NCBI GenBank assembly: GCA_965658445.1
Contig: CBFHSF010000006.1
Location: forward strand, 1-64,000
Direction: 5' to 3'
Origin: CBFHSF01 sp965658445
GTDB lineage: Bacteria; Bacteroidota; Bacteroidia; Flavobacteriales; Schleiferiaceae
Length of the DNA stretch: 64,000 nucleotides
Shown: in pieces, positions 1 through 6,497 of the stretch
Layout of the letters: each line of letters begins with the position of its first letter
Numbering within the stretch: position 1 is the stretch's first letter
The notes under the pieces: generated by a model
Database searches by the model: none
What the model saw: the letters and a program-made list of their open reading frames with translations, nothing else
What the model was told of the DNA's origin: nothing
Made by a program: the position numbers and the translations under genes

Positions 1-223
1 GTTTGGCCTGAGCAAGAATTTGCTCCTTTGAATCGGTAGTAAATCCACTTTCTTCGGCTGAATTTAGTTTCGCTCTTAGAAAATCAACCTGTGACTGCTG
101 TTTTCTTGCTTGTCGAATGAGATCATTAACTAATTCACTTTTGCTAGAATACTCATTCGATTCTACTTGATTCTTCAACCATTGGTCGTTGGGTTCTGTG
201 AGTGAAATACTTTGTCTTGCCAT
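1..223 (-). CDS. ParD-like antitoxin (C-terminus outside window)
   Basis: Reading leftwards from the ATG at 221-223, the frame is open to the window edge and gives 74 residues. It starts MARQSISLTEPNDQWLKNQV and continues with a basic, amphipathic helix pair (SKSELVNDLIRQARKQQ). This is the pattern of the ParD/CopG ribbon-helix-helix antitoxins: a short N-terminal beta strand that reads DNA, a helix-turn-helix, then a C-terminal arm that binds the toxin. Family members are about 80-95 residues, so only a few residues are missing. ParD represses its own promoter and neutralises ParE, a gyrase poison; parE would be expected just beyond position 1 on the same strand (inference). The gene is the first in what looks like an integron-type cassette and has its own promoter. 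Toxin-antitoxin pairs are common stabilising cargo of cassette arrays. Confidence 0.8.
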   Translation of the reverse strand, partial: MARQSISLTEPNDQWLKNQVESNEYSSKSELVNDLIRQARKQQSQVDFLRAKLNSAEESGFTTDSKEQILAQAK

Positions 224-238
224 TTCTTATTTTTGGTG

Positions 239-269
239 TAAATATACATCAAAATCGCATCAAAGTCAA
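239..269 (-). promoter_or_regulatory. Candidate promoter of the parD cassette
   Basis: On the minus strand a TTG (in TTGAC, complement of 267-269) is followed after 20 bases by TATATTTA (239-246), close to the Bacteroidota consensus TTG-N19/20-TAnnTTTG. It lies 15 bases upstream of the parD ATG and inside the cassette. This would allow the antitoxin cassette to be expressed wherever it is inserted. Confidence 0.5.
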
Positions 270-274
270 TAATT

Positions 275-409
275 CTTGGCAACGGTTTGCATATGGCTTG
301 TGGCGGTTTCGAAGCACTTTCTTGTCCACCGAAACCAAAGCTGGCTACGGAGCGGAAGCCTTGCTGGTAGCCGTTCACCCGCCATAAGCTATATGCTGTG
401 TTGTGCAAA
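275..409 (-). repeat. attC-like folded recombination element between two cassettes
   Basis: An imperfect inverted repeat with long arms: 287-306 (core GCATATGGCTTGTGGCGG) pairs with 379-396 (core CCGCCATAAGCTATATGC). On the plus strand the two mismatches become G-T wobble pairs. Outside the arms lie CAAC (280-283) and GTTG (400-403), separated from the stem by unequal spacers. Between the arms are two further hairpins: GGTTTCG/CGAAACC (304-336) and GGCTAC/GTAGCC (343-372). The whole element is about 125 bases, similar in size to the Vibrio cholerae repeats of integrons. The box at 400-409 (TTTGCACAAC on the minus strand) is the exact complement of the box at 1126-1135. See the cassette findings. 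The core boxes differ from the classical RYYYAAC/GTTRRRY consensus at one position. Confidence 0.65.
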
Positions 410-415
410 GTTTTT

Positions 416-1105
416 TTATTTAAATTCTTCGTATTCAAAGTAATAGGTCAATGGGTCATTTGTCCCGTCACCAATGTAAGGAAGATAAGTCTCCATGTCC
501 GTCAGTCGACCATTCTTGTCGTACTTGAAAGTGTGTTTCGTGTGTTCTTCTCCGTCTTTATATTTAAGTTCTTGAGTCAAATTGCCATTCGAGTCATACT
601 TGTAAGTTGTATAGCTGTTGTCTGATTCTGTGAGTTTAATGAGATTGTCATCATCGTCAAATTCCTTTTGCTCATCATCATCTTCTTGTTTGTCGGAGTG
701 GTTCCATGTTCTAACAACTTGCCCATTAGCAATTCTTTGTTTTTCAATCAAGTTGTTTTGGCTATCATATATCAAAGTGTCAATGGCTGTGCTGCCACCT
801 GGTGCTTTTATGTAAGTCGCAACCTTTTTCCCTTCTTGGTCATAATTAATTTCTTGTCTCATGACAATTGGGTTGTCAGGTCCCATTGGGTAGTCATATT
901 CTTCAATGGAGACTAACTGTCCTTCTTTATTGAATTCAAGTTTGAATTTCTTCTCTCCGTTTGGGAACTTCTTGGATTCTCGGAATTTGGTAATGGTCTT
1001 GATATTGGACGACTCGATGTTCTTAGTTAAGAGGTCGTAATTGTCAACTTGTCCAAAGCTTGAACTGAATACGAAAACTGATAGAATGAGAAGAATTTGT
1101 TTCAT
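416..1105 (-). CDS. Secreted orphan protein with YD/RHS-like strands (cassette cargo)
   Basis: A 229-residue protein when started at MKQILLILSVFVFSSSFGQ, a clean signal peptide ending in FGQ; an upstream in-frame ATG at 1132 overlaps the recombination box and is unlikely. The mature part is hydrophilic and carries repeated short strands of the type YDSNGNLTQE and YDKNGRLTDME, resembling the YD repeats of RHS proteins and the toxin-antitoxin-like YwqK/MORN group, but with too few units to assign a family. It is probably periplasmic or surface exposed. It sits alone between the recombinase-proximal box and the attC-like element, that is, as one cassette with one gene. There is little space (about 30 bases) upstream for a separate promoter, so it may depend on read-through from the recombinase gene. 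Function not recognised. Confidence 0.7.
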   Translation of the reverse strand: MKQILLILSVFVFSSSFGQVDNYDLLTKNIESSNIKTITKFRESKKFPNGEKKFKLEFNKEGQLVSIEEYDYPMGPDNPIVMRQEINYDQEGKKVATYIKAPGGSTAIDTLIYDSQNNLIEKQRIANGQVVRTWNHSDKQEDDDEQKEFDDDDNLIKLTESDNSYTTYKYDSNGNLTQELKYKDGEEHTKHTFKYDKNGRLTDMETYLPYIGDGTNDPLTYYFEYEEFK

Positions 1106-1125
1106 GAATGTCTGTTTCTTTAAAT

Positions 1126-1147
1126 TTTGCACAACGGCTGTATAAAG
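1126..1147 (-). other. attI-like / first-cassette boundary box
   Basis: On the minus strand this reads ACAGCCGTTGTGCAAAA, starting 5-16 bases after the recombinase stop codon. GTTGTGCAAA is the perfect 10-base complement of TTTGCACAAC at the far end of the first cassette (400-409). CCGTTG is also shared with the other cassette junction at 280-285. In integron terms it would be the junction between the recipient site and the first cassette, with the crossover between C1136 and G1135 (minus strand). It is assigned from position and complementarity only. Confidence 0.55.
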
Positions 1148-1151
1148 TTAA

Positions 1152-2327
1152 TTACTCTTTATCCTCCCCATCATCTATCGGACGCAAGGGGTTGAAAGAG
1201 ACTTGATTATGTTTAAAAATAGCATCTAACGGGTTTTCGATTTTCTGCAGAGAAAGATTGCTTACTTGCGCATAAATCGCCGTGGTCTTGGGACTAGAAT
1301 GCCCAAGAAGAACTTGAATATATCTGAGGTCCGTTCCTCGCTCTAGAAGATGAGTCGCGAAGGAATGCCTCAGAGTATGTGGAGTAACCTTTTTAGAAAT
1401 TGCTGCTTTAGACACCGATCTAGAAAGAGACTTGCGAATAGAGGACGCAGAGTATTGGGTCCTTTTGGGACCTTCTAAAAACCAATAACGCGGTTTGAAA
1501 TCGTCTAGATAGGTAGAGATAATGGGCATTAAATTCTGACTTAGGGTGGTCACTCTATCCTTTTGGCCTTTGGCCCCTCGGATATTGACCAATTTACGAA
1601 AAGAATCAATATCAGCAACCCTGAGGTTGATGATTTCGCCTACCCTCATCCCCGTAGAATAAAGCATGGCAAAAACAAGTTTATGCTTGGGATTCTCGGT
1701 CTTGGCAAGAATGGCGAGCACCTCCTCTTCAGAAAGAACAATAGGAAGTTTTTTTTCTTTCCGAGGACGTTCTATGTAGTAGGTGGTTCGAGGTCCAAGC
1801 TTGACCTTCTCCAGGTAAAACTTAATCGCATTAATGGCTGCGTTTTGAGAAGAGCGCGAAGCTTTTTTGGCATTTACCAACCAATCCTGATAGCGCCTGA
1901 TGTCATCTTCAGAAAAGTCCTTGTGAGAGACTGGAGATATGTACAAAAGAAACTCATTAAACAAGGACACATAACTTCTGATTGTATTCTTGCTGTACCG
2001 CATTCTTTGCAATCTGTCTATGTACTCAACAGGGACCTTTTTGATTTCAGATCTGCCCTTTGTGATTTCAGGTGTTTCATCCGTGGTAACAGGTCTAACT
2101 GCTCGGCGTAATTCCTTTAAATCCAGCCAAGCCTTCCCCTTAAACAGCACAAAGAGAAGATTGAGGTCATTTCGGGTATTTGGCACCCACCAACAAGACA
2201 GCGTCTGACTCCACCTCCCTCCAGCCCTCTTTACGAGGACAATAAACGGTTTGTGGTAAGGGAAATAAAGACCTATTACGCTCTGCCCACGGTGCTCGTG
2301 AGATTTACATATAATTTTTCGGTTCAT
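1152..2327 (-). CDS. Tyrosine recombinase heading a cassette array
   Basis: A 391-residue tyrosine recombinase. The catalytic set is complete: R228 (TGMRVGE), K253/K256 in the beta hairpin (GAKGQKDR), H317-R320 (HTLRH), H343 (LLGHSS) and Y352 (YAQVS). A SAM-like core-binding domain lies at about 97-185. The first 90 residues form an extra module with GGRWSQTLSCWWVP, seen in my experience in many Bacteroidota recombinases and probably involved in arm binding. The roughly 20-residue insertion that classical integron integrases (IntI) carry before the HxLRH box is absent; this stretch here is short (RYWFLEGPKRTQ). The gene points towards the cassettes and its stop codon is 16 bases from the first cassette boundary, the arrangement described for inverted integrases of some spirochaete and planctomycete integrons. 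Alternative: an unrelated XerC/D- or phage-type recombinase that merely flanks the array. Confidence 0.85.
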   Translation of the reverse strand: MNRKIICKSHEHRGQSVIGLYFPYHKPFIVLVKRAGGRWSQTLSCWWVPNTRNDLNLLFVLFKGKAWLDLKELRRAVRPVTTDETPEITKGRSEIKKVPVEYIDRLQRMRYSKNTIRSYVSLFNEFLLYISPVSHKDFSEDDIRRYQDWLVNAKKASRSSQNAAINAIKFYLEKVKLGPRTTYYIERPRKEKKLPIVLSEEEVLAILAKTENPKHKLVFAMLYSTGMRVGEIINLRVADIDSFRKLVNIRGAKGQKDRVTTLSQNLMPIISTYLDDFKPRYWFLEGPKRTQYSASSIRKSLSRSVSKAAISKKVTPHTLRHSFATHLLERGTDLRYIQVLLGHSSPKTTAIYAQVSNLSLQKIENPLDAIFKHNQVSFNPLRPIDDGEDKE

Positions 2328-2410
2328 ATCCTTTCATATCCTTGGACTAAACCGAAAAGATAAACCAACAAACGCGTTAAAAACCTAGAATAAACGATTG
2401 TATTCTTTTA

Positions 2411-2577
2411 GGGACAAGTGACTGGTGACTTCCCGACAATTGTCGGGATGGTGACTGGTGAAGTATGTACTTTATCCTTCAAGGATGCTTTTTAAACCAT
2501 TTAATGAGAAGATAACTACTATTAGTTGAAACACAATTCCCCACTAGTTTCTAGTCACTGGTTACTAGTTACTTCCC
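2411..2577. repeat. 7-base tandem tracts with a TCCCGA hairpin
   Basis: The gap between the recombinase start and the acs stop codon contains GTGACTGGTGACT units at 2418-2430 and 2451-2460, a perfect hairpin CCCGACAATTGTCGGG (2432-2447) between them, and a second tract of CTAGTCACTGGTTACTAG type (2543-2573). The last tract provides the final Ser-Asn codons and the stop codon of acs. No gene was seen in 2328-2564. Confidence 0.7.
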
Positions 2578-4472
2578 TTTTTTATCTCCTCAACCACCTC
2601 CGGATTCAGCAACGTAGAAATATCTCCCAGGTTGTCCATGTCATTGGAAGCAATCTTGCGAAGGATGCGACGCATAATCTTTCCGGAGCGGGTTTTGGGC
2701 AGGCCGCTGGTAAACTGAATTTTGTCCAGCTTGGCGATGGGCCCAATGTGTTCGGTTATGATTTGATTGATTTCTTTTCTCAGGTTGTTGTGATCGCGCT
2801 CTTCCCCACTCTCTTTGAGGGTTATGTAACCGTAGAGCGCATTTCCCTTGACGTCGTGTGGATAGCCTACAATGGCTGATTCCGCTACGGCGGGGTGTTC
2901 GTTGATGGCATCTTCTATGGGAGCTGTACCCAGGTTGTGTCCAGAGACAATAATGACGTCGTCTACGCGCCCCGTGATTCTATAGTAACCTACGGTATCT
3001 CTCAAGGCACCATCACCGGTGAAGTACTTGTTTTCGAAGGCACTAAAATACGTGTCCTTATAGCGTTGATGATTCCCCCAAATGGTGCGAGCCATGGACG
3101 GCCAAGGGAATTTTATACAGAGGCGCCCGTTGACTTGCTTTCCTTCTATCTCCTCGCCGTTCTCGTCCATCAGAGCCGGTTGTATTCCCGGCAAGGGCAA
3201 GGTGGCGTATGTTGGAATGGTGGGCGTTACAAAGGGAATGGGAGAAAGCATAATGCCGCCCGTTTCCGTTTGCCACCACGTGTCTACGATGGGGCTTTGG
3301 CCCTTTCCTACATTGTCATTGTACCAATGCCAGGCTTCTTCGTTAATGGGCTCCCCTACGGTTCCCAAAACTTTAAGTGAGCTCAAGTTGTATTTAGAAA
3401 CGTGCTCTAGGTTTTCCTTGGCCAATGCACGAATGGCAGTGGGTGCTGTATAGAATTGATTGATCTTGTGCTTTTCTACAATTTCCCAGAAACGTCCAAA
3501 GTCTGGATACGAAGGAACCCCTTCAAACATCACCGTCGTGGCCCCATTGGCCAACGGACCGTACACGATGTAGCTATGTCCCGTAATCCAACCGATATCT
3601 GCCGTACACCAATAGATGTCCGGATCCGAGTAGTTGAACACATTGCGGAAAGTGTAGGCGGAGTACACCATGTATCCACCACAGGTGTGAACCATCCCCT
3701 TGGGCATGCCCGTTGACCCTGAGGTATACAGAATAAACAGTGGATCTTCCGAATCCATAATGGTGGGTTCACATTGATCGTCTGCAGCGTCTAACAAGGG
3801 CTGTAACCAATGATCACGGCCTTCTACCATATTGATATCACTTTGAATCCTCTTGGCCACCAAAACGCTCTGTACAGACGGACAGTCCTCCAAAGCTTCA
3901 TCTACAATGCCTTTGAGGTCAATGGTCTTGGCTCCGCGGTAGGAACCGTCAGAGGTGATAACCATTTTACAATCCGCATCATTGATTCGAGTGGACAAGG
4001 CCGTACTCGAAAAACCAGCAAACACCACAGAGTGAATGGCTCCAATGCGCGCACAGGCCAAAACCGAAATGGCGAGTTCAGGAATCATGGGAAGGTAAAT
4101 ACACACCCTGTCCCCTTTCTCAATGCCTTGTGCCTTGAGGACGTTGGCAAATTTATTGACGCGCTCCGCCAATTCACCATACGTAATATGCTGTGCGGCT
4201 TCGTTGGGATCGTTAGGCTCAAAGAGAATGGCCGTCTTGTCCTTCTTGGTAAAGAGGTGACGGTCTATACAGTTCTCGGTAATGTTAAGCTGAGCGCCCT
4301 GAAACCACTTGACTTCCGGTTTGGTAAAATCCCATTCCAAGACCTTGTCCCAGCGCTTGCGCCAAACAAAGTGCTCTTCGGCAATTTCTGCCCAAAAGTT
4401 CTCGGGTTCAATTACAGATTTTCTATAAACTCTAAAGTATTCTTCTAGGTGCTTTATGTGGTAATTGCTCAT
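2565..4472 (-). CDS. acs: Acetyl-coenzyme A synthetase (AMP-forming)
   Basis: 635 residues, the normal length for Acs. It activates acetate with ATP and CoA to acetyl-CoA through an acetyl-AMP intermediate, in the cytoplasm, and feeds acetate into the TCA and glyoxylate pathways. The N-terminal ACS module is followed by the AMP-binding loop YTSGSTGMPKG (249-259), WWQTETG (399-405), the TGDGA motif (485-489) and the hinge YRITGRVDDV (497-506). The catalytic lysine K598 sits in TRSGKIMRR, the site that is acetylated in regulated Acs enzymes. The start at MSNYHIKHLE fits the family. The last residues (GSN) and stop codon fall inside a 7-base repeat tract, so the native C-terminus may have been reshaped by repeat insertion. 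It is a single transcription unit with no obvious operon partner. Confidence 0.97.
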   Translation of the reverse strand: MSNYHIKHLEEYFRVYRKSVIEPENFWAEIAEEHFVWRKRWDKVLEWDFTKPEVKWFQGAQLNITENCIDRHLFTKKDKTAILFEPNDPNEAAQHITYGELAERVNKFANVLKAQGIEKGDRVCIYLPMIPELAISVLACARIGAIHSVVFAGFSSTALSTRINDADCKMVITSDGSYRGAKTIDLKGIVDEALEDCPSVQSVLVAKRIQSDINMVEGRDHWLQPLLDAADDQCEPTIMDSEDPLFILYTSGSTGMPKGMVHTCGGYMVYSAYTFRNVFNYSDPDIYWCTADIGWITGHSYIVYGPLANGATTVMFEGVPSYPDFGRFWEIVEKHKINQFYTAPTAIRALAKENLEHVSKYNLSSLKVLGTVGEPINEEAWHWYNDNVGKGQSPIVDTWWQTETGGIMLSPIPFVTPTIPTYATLPLPGIQPALMDENGEEIEGKQVNGRLCIKFPWPSMARTIWGNHQRYKDTYFSAFENKYFTGDGALRDTVGYYRITGRVDDVIIVSGHNLGTAPIEDAINEHPAVAESAIVGYPHDVKGNALYGYITLKESGEERDHNNLRKEINQIITEHIGPIAKLDKIQFTSGLPKTRSGKIMRRILRKIASNDMDNLGDISTLLNPEVVEEIKKGSN

Positions 4473-4599
4473 GGTCGAAGTATGGGTTTTTCTACCCCAA
4501 TGTCTTGGGGCTCGATTTGAGCAGAGAATATATAATGGAATTGTTAGATGAGCAAGGGAGTTTGTGACCTAATTCAATCCGATTTCAATCCTTCTTCGC

Positions 4600-5640
4600 T
4601 CAGCCTTTCCTTGGAACTTGAAAGCCCAACCAGTCTTCCACGTTCTTTTCCCAGATGTCTCTTCCCTCCTGTCCGGTGAGAATTCCCGTTTCTACGGCAA
4701 AGTCCACCACTCTTCCAGGATAAGAAGAACCAACGCCCTCCATCTCTCCCAATGGATAGGGATCGTCCAAGGCCATGATGATTTGACTGGCGCCTACTCT
4801 CTTTTTGAGCATTTCCAGCGTATACGAATCGTGAACCAAAGTATCGAAGTACAAGTTTTTATGACCGAGCGTTTTTCTGGGGTCTGTCAGTCCTTTAAAG
4901 ATATCCGGACGACCGTCAAAACCTTGAATTCTCCTTCCGTAGTTGGCAATCCCCAACATACCGCCATGGGCAAAACTCGTGCGCATATTGGGGTATTTAT
5001 TGGGAAGGTCTCTCAATGTGAAAAGGTGAATGGTATCCGCACATTGCGCCATCATCCACACCAAGTGGAAACGCCAGTAGTCGTTCTTGAGCGCCACCAT
5101 CTTCTCCCCGTCGTACGGATGAATCTGAACCGCCAAGTTGTATTTATTGGCCATCTCGTAAATCGGGTCTACATCGGCCTCCGCAATGGAAAGCCACTCC
5201 CCTTTGGCATTGAGAAAATGTGTGGGCAAACACAGCATCTTAAGCCCCAATTCATTTACACAGCGCTCCATTTCCTTGAGCGCCTGATCCATGTAAAGCG
5301 GCTGCACCACAAACCCACAAGTAAACTTGTCGGGATTGTCTGCCTGTACAGAGGCGTTAAAGTCATTCTGAAAGCGAATGCCATCGTAACAGTCCTGCTC
5401 CTCCCAACCGTTGCAATACAACTGAGACAAACACAGCATCACACCGTGGTCAATCTGGTGCCTTTCCATCCACTCCAACTTCTCTTTCAAGAAAAAACTG
5501 GGATCGGTAATGGGACGCGACCAATCTCCCTGTCTCATAAACTTCTTGTCTTCATCAATCCAAAACAACTTCTTGTCTTTCATGAACTGAGGAATCTGAG
5601 AGGGCTCAGGTAAGATATGTCCGTGTCCGTTTATGCGCAT
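4600..5640 (-). CDS. Amidohydrolase, ACMSD-like decarboxylase
   Basis: 346 residues of the amidohydrolase_2 (PF04909) type. The metal site is visible: H6-G-H8 at the extreme N-terminus, H174 (QIHPYD), H225 (FAHGG) and D292 (ALDDPYPLGE). The DPYPLGE stretch parallels the DYPFPLGE motif of 2-amino-3-carboxymuconate-6-semialdehyde decarboxylase, which removes CO2 from an intermediate of tryptophan degradation through kynurenine. Length and motifs match ACMSD enzymes of Bacteroidota. No other kynurenine-pathway gene is in the window, so substrate assignment rests on motif similarity; a related 2,6-dihydroxybenzoate or 5-carboxyvanillate decarboxylase activity is the main alternative. Confidence 0.8.
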   Translation of the reverse strand: MRINGHGHILPEPSQIPQFMKDKKLFWIDEDKKFMRQGDWSRPITDPSFFLKEKLEWMERHQIDHGVMLCLSQLYCNGWEEQDCYDGIRFQNDFNASVQADNPDKFTCGFVVQPLYMDQALKEMERCVNELGLKMLCLPTHFLNAKGEWLSIAEADVDPIYEMANKYNLAVQIHPYDGEKMVALKNDYWRFHLVWMMAQCADTIHLFTLRDLPNKYPNMRTSFAHGGMLGIANYGRRIQGFDGRPDIFKGLTDPRKTLGHKNLYFDTLVHDSYTLEMLKKRVGASQIIMALDDPYPLGEMEGVGSSYPGRVVDFAVETGILTGQEGRDIWEKNVEDWLGFQVPRKG

Positions 5641-5710
5641 TGTGTGGAGGGGATTTGTGGATTCTTTTGGATTGTGTTCGTGGATTGCAAATATAGAGAC
5701 TTCTCATATA

Positions 5711-5772
5711 CACTGCTAACTCCCGATATCCATCGGGACAGGTCCTCACTGCTCACTGCTCACTGCTCACCC
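5711..5772. repeat. TCCCGA hairpin plus CTCACTG 7-base tandem tract
   Basis: CTCCCGATATCCATCGGGAC (hairpin, 5721-5740) is followed by three to four CTCACTG units (5744-5769). The tract overlaps the end of the bioY-like gene: its codons for Ser-Ser-Glu-Gln and the stop codon are repeat sequence. The same hairpin-plus-tract combination recurs near 31190. Confidence 0.75.
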
Positions 5773-6295
5773 AATATAGTACCCAACTCTTAACCAACGC
5801 CCAAGGCAAAAAGCTAACGACGTAGAGAGGATCCCAAAAACCAAATTTGAAATAGAGATAGCCGAAGCCTAGAATTAGAATGGCCACGTGGCGGTAAAAG
5901 GCATCTACACCGACGTGTTTTCCGCTTTTGTAGGGAATGAGAAGCACAATTAGAAAGGCAAAGAGGAATCCCACGGAGGGTGAGTGAATCTTGTCTAAAC
6001 CGCCAGAGTAGTCAGAGAAAACAGGAAGACCGGCAAATCCCAATCCCAAATACAACAGAATCCAAATCAGCGTCAATCGATGTGGCAGAAGATAAAGAGG
6101 CAGCAAAACAAAAAACGTCTGCAGAGAAAAGGAAATGGATCCCCAGTCTTTGGAAATGGGACCCAAGGTACAGGCCAACACCAGAGTAATTACAAAGGTG
6201 GGCCAAGGCTTTTCGCGAGTCCATAAAATCATTCTTTGACGAGCTGTCGGGAGGTTATCCATTTTGCAAAACCAGGTTTTAGAAAAGTTTGACAT
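5753..6295 (-). CDS. bioY: BioY-family biotin transporter (S component)
   Basis: 180 residues with about five or six membrane segments. The BioY signature is clear: substrate-facing SFSLQTFFVLLPLYLL, then YLGLGFAGLPVFSDYSGGL and a following GFLFAF helix. BioY is the substrate-binding component of energy-coupling-factor transporters for biotin in the inner membrane. No EcfA/EcfT genes lie nearby; BioY can use shared Ecf modules or act alone in some species. The start at 6295 is ambiguous: MDNLPTARQR at residue 12 is an alternative. The C-terminal SSEQ comes from an intergenic repeat tract. Confidence 0.8.
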   Translation of the reverse strand: MSNFSKTWFCKMDNLPTARQRMILWTREKPWPTFVITLVLACTLGPISKDWGSISFSLQTFFVLLPLYLLPHRLTLIWILLYLGLGFAGLPVFSDYSGGLDKIHSPSVGFLFAFLIVLLIPYKSGKHVGVDAFYRHVAILILGFGYLYFKFGFWDPLYVVSFLPWALVKSWVLYWVSSEQ

Positions 6296-6404
6296 GTGAA
6301 TTCATCATTCCAAGGTACTAAGAAGTCTCTTGGGTAAAATCAAAGGAAACGATTTATTAATGTGACGGAGGGCCCATATGGGAATTTGTTTGGGGGAAAA
6401 GAGT

Positions 6405-6412
6405 TATTTTTG
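6405..6412 (+). promoter_or_regulatory. Candidate -7 box (TATTTTTG) for the SulP gene
   Basis: TATTTTTG fits TAnnTTTG, with TTG triplets at 6386-6388 upstream (shorter spacing than ideal). It lies about 85 bases before the ATG, in the only sizeable gap between the divergent bioY and SulP genes. Confidence 0.4.
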
Positions 6413-6497
6413 CCGGCTCATTCTCTCGGACAACGGATGAGATAATTCTGGAGACAAACACTCCAGAGACAAACACCCGAGAAAAAAACACGTGGCT

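Noticed and set aside
175..438. 87-codon minus-strand ORF across the attC-like element
   Set aside because: It runs through the folded repeat and overlaps both the ParD start and the cassette 1 gene end; its sequence is explained by the inverted repeat arms.
1152..2327. Recombinase as remnant of a prophage
   Set aside because: No phage genes, tRNA attachment site or direct repeats flank it; the complementary cassette boxes explain its position better.
4618..5613. 331-codon plus-strand ORF antisense to the ACMSD-like gene
   Set aside because: Shadow frame of a well-supported gene; no family features, many His/Gln-rich stretches typical of antisense frames.
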